This document shows positions 35,320-47,881 of a stretch of DNA of 64,000 nucleotides, in pieces. Source of the DNA: Trichoplax adhaerens. Its lineage: Eukaryota > Placozoa > Uniplacotomia > Trichoplacea > Trichoplacidae. The DNA lies in assembly GCF_000150275.1 (NCBI RefSeq), contig NW_002060943.1, positions 1,956,013 through 2,020,012 on the forward strand, in the 5' to 3' direction. Position 1 is the stretch's first letter. Every line of letters begins with the position of its first letter. Both the position numbers and the translations under genes were made by a program. A model generated the notes under the pieces. It saw only the letters and a list, made by a program, of their open reading frames with translations, was not told the origin of the DNA and did no database searches.

Positions 35320-38300
35320 TTATTTATGGATACTTAATGCTCTACGTAAATCTTTTACTGTAGTCACGGTAAATTTGGAAGTGGTCGATAATTTTGGTCG
35401 ACCTTCATGATGACGAAGTAATTGTGAAGCAATAGAATCATCACATGTTAAATTATTGACTTCTAGCTTTCCCAGTGTATCATTCGGTGTTAGCACTTGA
35501 CCATTTCCGTTACTAAAAGCAAGATGATAGGAAGAAATATCTTAAAGCCTGATAGATACAACCTAAGAATCCTTGCCTATAAGTTAACTAATGCGATATT
35601 TAAAAATAATGAAAATTTACCTGAATTGACGATGTGTTCGATGAGAATAGGATGACTTGTCTGTTCTTATTTTTGTCTGATCTCCAGTATCCCCATTCGT
35701 CTTTCTAATATTCACTTCACGCACAGATACTCCGGTTGAGTCATTAGAAATATTTCGATAGGAGGCTGGTCTATGAGATGGTCTATAATTATATTTTTGG
35801 CCGGAATCACGAGAATTGAGAGTTACATTCTAAAAAAGAAATAAGAAAAGTCGATTAGTTAGTGACCTAAAGTTATAAAATAGAGGTTAATGTGTTTGGT
35901 GTAGCAAATCCTTGACAGTGTTTGAAAATAATTATACCCTCGATCTACTGTGTAGTTCATTAGAACGATATGCTCTATTTTATAATGCAGAGTTAATCGT
36001 ATTTTTATTACCTTGACCATTGGATCTTTCTGTAGCTGGAGATCGACTGTCATTTTCCCATTTCGTCCAGCTGTAGCGGCACGATTACCAAATTCATTGC
36101 GGGTAGAGCGATTATTGCTTCCGTTTTTGATGTCTAGTAAATCTAGATCAATATTAAAAAGAACTAAAAATTAGTCTAATACCAAAAATTCAAATTAGAA
36201 GAGCTATCCCTCTGTACTACGCTCATCATTCATATAATGCTAGTATGGCAACACCGAATAAAGCTGAGCAAGTGTTCATAACAACTTACCTCCATCGATC
36301 ATTTCATGTCGGGTATCTTCACCTCGCCGCAATGCAGGTGCACTCTTTCCTCGTAAGCAATGCGCTCCATAGGCGCTCAAGCTACGACTATAAGCAGTTG
36401 GAGGAATTGTACTATGTTCTATTTGAGTTGGAATTTCTTGCACTGATAATACTGGTGGTGGCGGAACACTACATTACAGAAAGGAATGAAAGAGTTAAGG
36501 TTCGATTATAGTTTATTCGAATCCATATTTTCAATATAAGTATTCCATTCTAGGTAATCACTTACTTCCGTAATAATGATTCAATATCTCCAAATGAATT
36601 TATATTATGAATACGATTCGATTGCGGCCGTTGAGAGTTGCGATCTAGAGCTTTAAATATATACAGATAAGAAGCAATCAGTAATTAAAAATCATTTGCA
36701 TTTACTAGTAAGAAGATAGCGCCTATCATTATTTCATTAGCCAGAAAAAATACTAAATAGTGACTACGTTGGTATTGCAAGTAACTACCATCTAAAACAG
36801 CCCATTGTCCAGAAAATGAACGTCGACTCGTATCATAAGGATAGAGCATGAACTTGTAATCAAATTATAACCTTCAACTACTCAAATTACTTTAATTAAT
36901 CGGTCTAACAGATTAACGTAAAATAATATTTAATAATATTCTTCACGGTAGTGTAACAAATAAATTCATTTATCAATCTACTATCGCGGCTCAAAAACAA
37001 AATATCCTGTTGATTGAAAATTTCTTAAGATAGAATGATTAAAGACTGTATATAAATATTCTCTAATAACATTGGTACAGCATATTATTCTAAATTGTAT
37101 CTTGATTATTATTATAAAGTAAAGTGTACCATAAGTAGGCTGCACATCTAGTTCGTTATAGTTTAAAATAGATACTAGATACTTATTATCAAGGTGAAGT
37201 TTTTAAGAAATGAGATAACTTCATAAATTGCAAAGAGATTATAAATATCATATGACGATAATGAATTCTTAATCCTCAAATAGTTATTAATAGTTATTGC
37301 CTTACGTCCACTATTAATTTACAAAATCGATATTGCAATAAAAATATCATGATCTGTTCCTAATAAGGTATGATTAGAGATATCACAATTGTCAAGCCAA
37401 ACCAACATTAATCGACTGAGAAAAGCAAAACGGTTATTCTATATACCTTTATTTTGTTTTATTCTTGATTGAGCAGGTAGTTTTAAATTCTGTAATTCCT
37501 AGCAAATAATGGTTGAGTTATCAAGTAAAATGATAATTCATAACGTTTAGCAATTTTGAATAATGAATTAGAAATAAATTAATTTATGTGTTTACTCTCT
37601 TAGCGGCTCGTTCCTCCAAACGCTCTTGTATATAAATGGGAACACCATCCGCTTTTCTATCACTTTTACCGTTTTCTCTTCTGAAAACAAATCTCTGAAA
37701 AAAATTATATCCGAAAATTTTCTCATCTTAATAATTTTTACATAAAGTTAATTAATTATTCAACTTCACAAATGAGATTTTTAGTTGGCAGTGAGCGCTT
37801 TAAAATCTTATTAGACCAGTATTTACTTTTAATTTTCCATTATGTCCATTGGAAGGTTTAAATTCTATCGCTACGAGTTTTGTACTTTCAGTTGAGTCAT
37901 TCTGAATTAATTTTCATGTTAGACGTTAAATAGAATTCAATTATTTCTACTAATTCGATTTGATGATAAAATATTAAACCTTTTGGCGCATCATCGGATC
38001 TGCTGTATAAGGCCTAATTTGAGAGTGTTGGTTTCGCCTTTGGCTTCGCTCTTTTCTACTACGTAACTTCTTAACCTTCATAGAAATTAAAATCAGTTAG
38101 CGTAATATACGACTAACTTTCTATACTTTAAAGGGATATATATTAATTATTTTCTACATTTGTACGAGATTGAGACGCTATCCACGATTTTTGCTCTAAA
38201 ATACCTTTTTTCCGTCGGAGACAACTAAATTGACAATGGAACCATCCGATAGTGAGCTATTTGAGCCTTCAGTGCTAATTAATGATTTAAAATTTGAAAT

Positions 38301-41300
38301 TAATGATTGCATTTCTTATCCTAAACTAACATAATTACTTTTACAACACTAGCGTATAAATGATATCCGCCAATATTGAGACAACTTTACTCTAATATCT
38401 AAAGCAGCCAATTATAAAATTAATGTTAATTAAATCCTTCCACTTACTCAGATTCGACTTCGGATAGATATTTCCTGACAATTTTTTCGTTTAAATCGGT
38501 ATGTCTGCCTTTATCTCTGAACTTTTGCATTAATTTCTCTTTAATATCATCCACTAGGTCGCAATAAATGGTTTGAACCTTAATTATTAAAATTGTAGAA
38601 ATGGCAAACTATTAGTTTTCGAAGCCTTAGTTTTTAATCTCATGGTAGCCAGCCTCTTATTATGGATATTTTTTAGTACTTCAATTTAAATTAAAATATA
38701 GAGCAAAATGGGAGTTACTAGTCTTACACTCTATCTTCTAATCATGAAAGTAAACAATAATATTACTAACTCCACTTTGTGAATGCAGATCCACATCAAA
38801 TTAATGAACTTAAAATCTTATAGAGATAAGTTTATTAAAAGCGTCCATGTACCAGCGCTATCACTTTACTTTAATATATATACTCTAAATCTTACTTTAA
38901 TCTTGTAGAATTTAGTTTCATGTGAAGATATTGTAATTTAGCAACTTTAAGAATAAATTTTTTATAGAATCATTACAGATAGATGGAAGATTAACTCAAG
39001 AATTACATTGCATCATATTTGTTACCTTAGAATTATCCGGATCGCAGTAATCCAATACGGTATCACATAGAGCTGCTCCTAATGATTCAAAGTCCAGCGT
39101 TGTAAATTGAGTACCTGATTTTCGACCTAATGTTGATCCACAAAAGGACGTCTAGATCGAAATAGGACATCTATTAGACGAATTTAAGCATATGGAAATG
39201 TCCATCTTATCCATGATACTAATTTTAAATAAATTAGAATCAAGATGGAAATATCTGATTTAAAAATTGAAATATGTAATGCTTAGGGGACTGTACAATT
39301 TGATAAAATAAAGGAATAAAAAACTAATCGTAATTGTAAACTCTTCTCTTTATCCAGGGTATTCAAATTCATCTAAATATGCTAATAGAACTGCAAAGTT
39401 TTAGCCATACCTCGTATGTAAAACTATTCATAATGCCTAGCCGCCACATTGTCACACGAGCTGTTCCCTCCTAGAATGGAACAGATAAGATTATTGATAA
39501 TGCTGAGTCAATAAAGATATAAATGGGCTAAGTAGCAATTTGTAATTTATACGAAACAGTAGCAGTTAAGTTACCTTATATTTTTGTACTTTAAATTTGC
39601 AGCTTCGAAAAGAGAACTACAATATCAAGCAGGATGGAACATTGTTGACTATTAGTCGAATAATTCGTTACAAATAATACGACAAGGATGAATTACAAGA
39701 ATTAAACGAAAACGTTATTCTATAAAAATTTTTACGTTGTATAGCGATGGATTTTAACAGAGTTTTTACGGGAAAAATCATGTTTAATAAAATGACGATA
39801 CTCTGTAATTCGTTGCTTGAGATCAAATATCGATCCCAGTTTGAGCTTTATTTCAGAAGCTGCAACTACAGATTACTATATTGAATGTATTTCAGTATAA
39901 TATGGATCACATGTTAATATCATTAAAAGCTACGGATAAGTTACATAAAATAACAAGAACTAAAACACATTTATCCATCAGATAATCCCATAATGATAGA
40001 AAATAGAATTACTAAAACTCTTAAAAGATTGATTTAATGTCTAATGGAATCATGAAGATAATTGAAGCATACCAAATCTTTAGCATTTTTCGACATCATG
40101 GATGGAAATATTCGTTCCTTCAACCATCGTTCATGACTTAGCCTACAGTCAATGAGTAAATTCAATTTAAATAAATTAAAACAGTGATTGCCAATTCTAT
40201 CTTGCATTCTCTAAGATTAAGCATTACATTGATTGTACGATATTAATAAATATACTAAAGTTTTCTAGACATAGAATTTGTGTCTTTAAGTTAATCAATT
40301 TCAAGCATTATAAACATTTGATGTAACAGGAAATGATACCACTGTATTGTGCTACAATTTTGTCCTAAATTATTATACCCGTTTTCACATCCGTATATAA
40401 AGGAATTTTGCTTCTTACTGTGTCCATGTAAATCGCAATATAATATAATCTCTCGTTCTTTTAATAGCCTATAATAAGACATTGATTATGTTATCATCGT
40501 TTTATAAATTACTGTAAAAAGATATCTAAAAGCTCAACTATAGAGATATAATGTAGTAGAATTAGGAATACTTGGAGCGATACTTCGTATTTCTAAGCTA
40601 ATTTAGTCCATTTTGCCCTTATATAATACATTATATTTCATAATCTTGCTCACTTTTGAACCAATTTTCGAATATGATATACTGGAGGATACGCCGAAGC
40701 TAAACTAGTGTTATAACTGCGGTTTAGATCGCGGCCAATTAATGAACAACGGTAATTGCCGACAATAACACCATCAGGATTGATCATAGGAACAATTTTA
40801 AATATAAACATCTCTCGAAGTAGCTAAAAGTAAAAGAAACATCATGTTAGGTCGTAAAATGGATCAGTATTCTACTTCCGAATGACTGAAATTGTATACC
40901 AGAGCATCATCCGTAGAGCCGGTAACATAGTCTAAAAATCCTTTCATAACCCAACTTGCGTTAGCTTCTCCTGGATGAACTCGAGCTGTTACTATTACAG
41001 TCCTTTTTGGCTATCAAGAAATAAAGAATATGTTAAAAATTCAGCTGTAGTACAGTATTAAAATGTTGGATAATCCATTTCTTATACAGTGAAGAAATCT
41101 TTTATCAATGCATTTTAATTTTTATCAAGTAATCTTACTTTGGCAAGAGAATTGGAAGAAGGTGAAGTTACTGTAACTACATAGACATGGTTACCAGCGA
41201 TAGTTTGACATAAAATTCGTAATTTACAAAATTCTTTCTTATTTGGATCATTCATCAATTGTTGCAAGTATTGCTAATGAAAAAAAAAAATTGATTGATA

Positions 41301-44300
41301 TGGTTCAAGCAATAATTTCAATTATCGCAGTTTTCGGAAATCGGTATACTTAATTCTTTATATAAACTAACCTGTAAATTGGAGTAAGTATATGGATAGC
41401 AATGAGCAAAGTAATAAGTATCCTCGGAATTATTAAATTGAATTTTCCAAGAGAGAGAGTAATAATTTCTATTTTTATATTTTCCTTCACGACTATGTAA
41501 TATCAAAATATGCAATTGTCAATTAAAATATTGACGAAAATGTTTTAAAATATCTTTTCCATCCAGAATATAAGGCTATTCTTAAATATTGTGTCCACCT
41601 TATTTCATTTTTATAGTAACGGATATCATAACCGCTACGAATCCAACCGACACCATCCCTACTCGCTTCTTCTTCAGAATACAGCAACGGCTGCATACCA
41701 TGATTATATAAGCTATCAGACTGAAATAATTGCGCAAAAATACCAATAGATTAAAATTATTCTTGTTTTGTAATTGAATGATCACGCAAAATCATCTTAG
41801 ATAAGTAATATCGAAAGCTTTGCTCAAACTTCTCACCTTGGTTAAATTAATTATTGTAAAGGTATATTCTACTCCAGGGATCGCATTCTTGATGCGAAAA
41901 TAATACCATTGCGTGTGTTTATGTGTATATAAATCATTTCTTAATAATAATTCATATTCATATGGGCCCCTATAATTTAACATTTCGGCATAACATTAAA
42001 TGGAATTGAAAGAATGCAAGTGTTGATTGAATTCCTTACACTCTGACGGCTTTCTCTAAATTGCCGCTCTCAAATCTCGATTCAAATACTAAGGCGTCTT
42101 CTTTAACTGGCAGCTGTTGATCAGATGGTTTCATGACACTTCCTCCCACACTAGAGCGAATAAACTATGAGAAATAGCAAACAAAAACATTAATTTTGAC
42201 TGTTTCTAGTCTGATGAATAGACTTGCTATAAGATATTAAACATATAATATAATGAATATCTGACTAACATGTTTGAGTGTAGCTCCTGTTCGTACATAG
42301 TAGACAACATCGGCATCATCATCAAACATTTTAACTGGTTTATTGCCTTCCAAGCGATGGTCTAAATAATAGAATCAAATGAAATTAATTAGTTAAAACT
42401 GTAGACTTTTTTTACATCAAATAGCAGTAAAGAGTGTTAGACTGTGTTACTACTGGAAATTTTACTTATGTAATATAGGAAATATTCAATACTGTAAGTA
42501 TATAATGTATAAAATATATAGCACGCAGCTAAGTATCACATTCATTGAAAGCTAACAAAAAATTTTTATACACCGTTAATCAATGATCAAGTAATCAACT
42601 ATAACGAGAATTTCTGTTAGAGAGCTATCTTTCGATTACAAGAGATCAAATAGAAATCTAATTGATTTCCAATTCATATCCTACTGTATAGCTAAAGTTA
42701 GCTTCAAAAGTATAATTAGATGAGGACTAATTGGATATTGAATCGACTCATATCACATATGTAAACTAATTGAACGGTTTAATTTTAGGCAATTTGAATT
42801 ATACTTTATAAAGTTCATTGGTAAGACGAAAAATCAAAAATAGAAATAATTAAACTAGATAAAAATAAATTAATAGCACCTAGAAAAATTGACTGGATAC
42901 TTTTCAACTTACAGTTATCTCGCAGCTATTATCTAATTAAATTTTATGACTAACCTCGATTATAATTATAAAATTTTTCTGGTATTTTAGTTATAGATTC
43001 AATATGTTTAGGTCCAGTTTCTATGACTTGAATCTCGGCAGGCCTGTGGGTTATTTATATACAAATTAATTAATATTCAAGCGATTATACTTTCTAATTA
43101 TTTGATGATTGAAAATGGCCACAACTTCATTATTATCTATGAATATTCTACATAGTAATAGGATTCATTCTATTCATTAGCATTAATAATATATAGTTAA
43201 CAAGATATAAAAATTAGTCATAAATTTTCACGTTCGCATTTGTTTCCTATATATTGTTACAAAATGTATAAAGAAATGACGGACAGTGAATCATGAATAT
43301 TTCATAAGTTTAGAGAAAACAAAATTACTCATATGACCAACTTTACTATTATAGAAACATATAACGGAAACTACGTACATCGTTATCGATTTAAAAAACT
43401 CAATATAAATTAAAAAAGAGAATAGTTTATTAGTTAACGTCTCTGATATTAGAATAGAAACTATTTTCAGCCAAGATCAACAAAGAGTTGACCTTTACTG
43501 TAAATCTACTATCATGGAAATTATGTACATCGTCTTTGAATTATAAATCTCAATATATAATAAAGAAGGAGACATTTATTCGATAACCTAAAACACGGTA
43601 CTATTAAGCTAGCATAGCACAAATCAATTTACCATCGAGCAGGAGCGAAAAAACTACTTTCATCTACTCCAGTATAAAGATCTCTAGGTTCTCTCAATTT
43701 TCGAATCTAACAAATAGGAAAACGACAATAAAGATCAGCATTTTATTAGTATCATATTGCGGTTTACTTGCCTACATAACTGATATTATCTTCTCATTTC
43801 GTATGTTTAATAGTAAACATGACAGTATATTGAAACCTAGAGTAACTTTCTATTTCTAATTATTATCTCATATAACGTAGGAGAAATAATTAACTTACCA
43901 CTTTACCATCCCGATACGATAGCTCCAATTGTGTCGTTACTTTCTCATCTTTATTATCTACAAAACGGTGGCGTGAATGATTACATAGTTTGAACTATTA
44001 ACGATAAGATTATCTCAAGTATGAATTATAGCAACTGACCTGATGGAGAGAAATCAGATTCGATATCTTCTTCGTCGAATTCAGGATCATCTGAAAGGCT
44101 AAGGTTATCAATGATCTCATTACTTAGGCCATCGTTATCCCATTTCTCATTTCCGGGAGAAAAAATACTTTGAATAATTCTCTCTGATTTATATAACAGA
44201 CAAGTAAAAGTTTACCTTCCAGTTTAATGAAGTCTATCACCAGAATAAACACAATTTTTTCATTATTATTTACTGCTAAGATGCAGAAAAACACTAAACG

Positions 44301-44604
44301 GAGTCTAGTAAATACTAAACCCATTAAAAATCGAACTGAAAGAGATCACCTGTGTTACTATTGACTGCCATAGCGTACAACTAATTAAATTTTCTGCTGT
44401 TACCAATATTTATCATAGAAATTTACTATCTACTTATTTAAATATATACAGTATAATACCATCTTGTAGACAGAGAATGAGAAAAAAGATGGCAAAATGG
44501 CATTGTCTAAATTAATTGATTAATTAATTAAAACAATTCAAATCACCTGCTGTATGAAAATCGTAACCTTCTGCACACTTTTTCATAAAATATTTATAAG
44601 GAGT
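35320..44604 (-). CDS. Cytosolic carboxypeptidase, AGBL2/AGBL3-like (M14D tubulin deglutamylase), ~29 exons
   Basis: Exons (minus strand): 44604-44547 or 44371-44350 (alternative first), 44183-44040, 43957-43899, 43706-43633, 43043-42955, 42361-42270, 42164-42040, 41969-41837, 41720-41599, 41492-41372, 41273-41139, 41010-40900, 40823-40654, 40468-40379, 40142-40073, 39616-39575, 39470-39411, 39151-39026, 38578-38448, 38274-38205, 38075-37980, 37901-37827, 37694-37596, 37498-37447, 36650-36566, 36468-36290, 36133-36012, 35829-35621, 35512-35320. All phases agree (1031 residues from the Met at 44371). The CCP N-domain contains [10 protein letters not shown] and [13 protein letters not shown]. 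Zinc ligands are HPGE (His384, Glu387) and His480 (DLHGHS); catalytic Glu553 lies in [21 protein letters not shown] and GRDLNR are also present. M14D enzymes remove glutamates from tubulin in cilia. The ~400-residue tail is basic and disordered-looking. The exon at 44604 carries PYKYFM, like CCP2/3 N-termini, so further 5' exons may exist. Confidence 0.9.
43361..43591. repeat. Two-copy ~80-bp repeat, period 150 bp, inside a carboxypeptidase intron
   Basis: 43361-43441 and 43511-43591 share GGAAA.TA.GTACATCGT, then a match around AAACTCAATATA. They lie within the intron 43044-43632. Confidence 0.5.
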
Positions 44605-47600
44605 CTATAATTTAAGATGGAAATAAGCCATACTTAGTATACAATGCGAATTTGTTTTATGTTTGTTAAGGGTATCAAGTACGACTATGGCGAAAAATTA
44701 TTAGTGTTTTAGCTGTTGATACCAGCAGCTGTTACAGTGATAGAAAGAAAAGTATGTTCTAGGTTATTTGACCGAGTTTTAATTAGTAACTAGTTATGGT
44801 CATATATTGTAACTCACGTTCTATCATAAAATAAATGTATAGAATTCATCTTATAGTACGTTTAACCCTTTTTTGCTAGATATTGGCGTATATAACGATT
44901 AGAAGGTAAAGCTTGTTTAGTTCTATTTGATTAATTCGGTTTATAACTAATTATTGTAGTATAAGACTATCTTTGATGAATCTTGTGCCGATGAAAGATA
45001 AATATGCCTCTCCTACAACTTTCCCCATTTGTTCAAGTATAACAGTTATTCGAAAAAACTACGTGTTAATTTTGTTTAATCGGCCACGGGCGATAGTTGA
45101 TTGTTGTAGCATTAAGATATTGCCAATTCATCTTCTGTATACGACACTGAGGAATAGATCTTATCATAACCTATCAGCTTTAGCCTATTCTCTTCTGGAT
45201 ATTCATGATTGCAGTAGCTAAAAATTAGCAACATTAAACCGAAAGTACTGCAATTTCTAGGAGATAGGATAGTTTGAAAAATTTATTACTTCTATAAATC
45301 ACTACATATTAGGAAGGTTCGAATGGAAGCTATTAGTATTCAAGAAATAGACCAAAAAGAAATTAAGGCGGTCAACATCCGCATATTAGTAACGCTATAG
45401 CCAATTACATGTCAAGAAGATTTAAATCAAAACTACTAATTTTCAAATAATAGACCAAAGAGAAGTTAAGGTGATCGGTTTCCCCATCTCAGCAATATCT
45501 TAGCTAAGATACTATTTCAAGAAGTAGATTAATAGGCACGGTATCTTAGATCTATCAGCATTCAATTTTTGCAATATTAAAACTGAAAACTAATGTGATT
45601 TCCAAGAAACAGGCCAAGAACAATATTAACTTGACTAGATAAGTATTTTTAGCAATACTAAATTTAACGATACCAGTATGGTTCTCAAAAAGTAAATCAT
45701 GACCCACAGCAGTCCCCTTAATATCCTCCTCTAGCAATATAAGGTAAAATGTCAACCGTATGTACGAATATTTTCAAATAGATCTAAAAATGTGCTTGGT
45801 ATCTACCTTCAACAATATTGAAATAAAATTCAAATTTTTCATAGGCATTAAATTAAAAGAGACGGTGTTGCACTGCTATATACTTTGGTAAATTCGAAAA
45901 TTTAAAAGACTTTGTCGTCAAAGTAGCAGCCAAAATTTTTTGTAATAAAGACAGAAAATTAATTAACTTGGATTTAAGGTACTGTACATTTGTCAAATCC
46001 CAACCGATTGAATTATCCATATAATGTTACAACCAATACATTCATAAATGAGATTCCACACCTTTGATTGATAAATTACAGTAAATGATCTAAACATGAT
46101 ATAAAATTAGACAAATCCAATGCTAGTAAAGTTTCCTTAATGGGATTATTCAGAAATGAATAAACTAAAGTATTCATGCTGTTTGCTAAATTTAATCAGC
46201 AGTGGATTAAACTGGAAGTAAAGTAGCAGTAAACAATAATGACTTTCGTATAGAAATTAATTATTTTATAAACTCATAACGTCAGTTAGACTACATTCAG
46301 TAAACTACTATTACCAAGGCAATACAAGCTTGGAAAGAGTCATTTTGATCTTTTTAAGCATATTTACCGCAAAACCAACTGACTAGTCTTAAAAACTACT
46401 TTATTGGCAGCACTAATCTTGATGTTGTTCGACAGTTTGATTGAATTAAGTCTGCACAATATTGATCAACTCCTATTTAATATCTCATCCTACGTACTAT
46501 CAAATTACGAACCAAAACAGATTCATCTTGATTCAATTCTTCATCCATTGCCTTTCAACGAATAGTAGTTGCCCTTAGCTGTAATGGACGACCGCTATGG
46601 GTTAAGTGGCCTGAATATGTTTCGCACAATGCGATAGGTAATGAAGGTTTGTCCAAATTGTTAACTACAGGAATGGCAAAGAATCTCAATGACAACCAAT
46701 CTGCATGATTATCCAAATGGTATTAATCCAACTGAAGTCCATTGAATTGTAAGATCTGGGTAGGCAGGAACAGTCTCGATTTCAGAATCAATCCAATTCT
46801 GATTCTATACTGATGTAATACGTTTGCAACAACTCTGACAATTGACTTTAATTCTTCTTGTTAGCAACTTATATTTTACTATTCAAGTATGCTATCATCT
46901 CCATACCTAGATGGACATTGGAAATGGGTAAATAACCTTTCAGTGCTTATTAAATCTCTGTTATGTTATACTAATAACTTAGACAGCGAGCTCTAGTGTA
47001 TAATGTCGATCATTGCAACGTACAGTATTTGCTTTCAGGAGAGTAGGTAACAATGGCAACGAGAATGGCATTACGCATGCACGGTCACAATTCTAAGGCC
47101 AAAGAACTCGGTTGTCATGGCAATACGCTTGTTGCTAAATTCAAAAAATAGTATAATATCCTGCAGAGAAGACAATCATCAACAGTCTAAAGCTAGTTTA
47201 TTCATGCTCTTTTAATTGTAAGAGTATCGTTATAAAGCATTCATCATCTCTGGTCAAAGGATAGATTGTTTTTATGATGTATTGGTCTATTGGTCGCGGC
47301 AGACAATAATAGAAGGATCCAATTTTAACAATATTTTATATTGTAGGGAGATGATAAGGTAGCATTGATACTGAATTGCTATTGTCATCTAATCCTGCTA
47401 TAAAAATGGCCACAACTAACTGTTATAATAAGAAAGTCTATTATGAGAGTACGAAGTCATAGTATGGGGCTTGTAGAGTTTATTTCCTTTCTAGTAAAAC
47501 CGATATATTATGATTGAATACAATACAATTCTTAATTGCTATAGATACATATCGTCCCAGCATCAATGCAGTTGTATGACTTTGATTTATATTCTGATAA

Positions 47601-47881
47601 TTTTGTGAATGTTAATTAAATTAGTAAATTAATTTCTTGAATTCATACTACCTCGGTGTTACCGGTCCTAAAGCTAGTTTACGAGTATATTTATACCATA
47701 CCAAGGCCAAACTCCAAACTCTCTTATGTCAAGAGGAAATATCTAACGCGTTTTATCATGGAAACTTATACCTCATTTTAAAAATGGAAGATTGATTTTA
47801 TTTTATCAGTGCATATGCCGATTCACCTTCTAATAAAGGTCATTATTATTAGCTGAATGCAGGTTGAGTGAACTAAAACTT
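44605..47881. other. Intergenic region between the carboxypeptidase and PNPLA-B
   Basis: About 3.3 kb. It may hold an unrecognised 5' exon of the carboxypeptidase, whose 44604 exon begins at a splice acceptor. At 45335-45660 three imperfect units recur (listed separately). The frames 44973-45221 and 45555-45755 show no family signature. 46.4-47.2 kb is somewhat less AT-rich but I recognise nothing in it. Confidence 0.4.
45335..45660. repeat. Degenerate three-unit repeat, ~110-150 bp spacing
   Basis: Units at about 45335, 45441 and 45597 share TTCAA..AATAGACCAAA.AGAA, then a segment like AGCAATA.CTTAG about 45-60 bp later. Found by eye. Confidence 0.4.

Noticed and set aside
36245-36511. 88-codon plus-strand frame inside the carboxypeptidase locus
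   Set aside because: It is antisense to the minus-strand exon 36468-36290, whose phase and splice sites fit the gene model.
36770-36850. Possible extra carboxypeptidase exon on the minus strand reading [14 protein letters not shown]
   Set aside because: Looks coding, but its phase fits neither neighbour, while exons 37498-37447 and 36650-36566 join directly in frame. A rare cassette exon is not excluded.
39720-39870. Open minus-strand frame between carboxypeptidase exons
   Set aside because: Exons on both sides join in phase without it and match the order expected of the M14D catalytic domain.
40291-40378. Extension of carboxypeptidase exon 14 to the TAA at 40291, or use of a later donor
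   Set aside because: A GG|GTATAA donor at 40379 joins in phase to the WLKERIFP exon, which is needed for the catalytic domain.
44973-45221. 82-codon plus-strand frame
   Set aside because: No family signature, no splice context, next to degenerate repeats.
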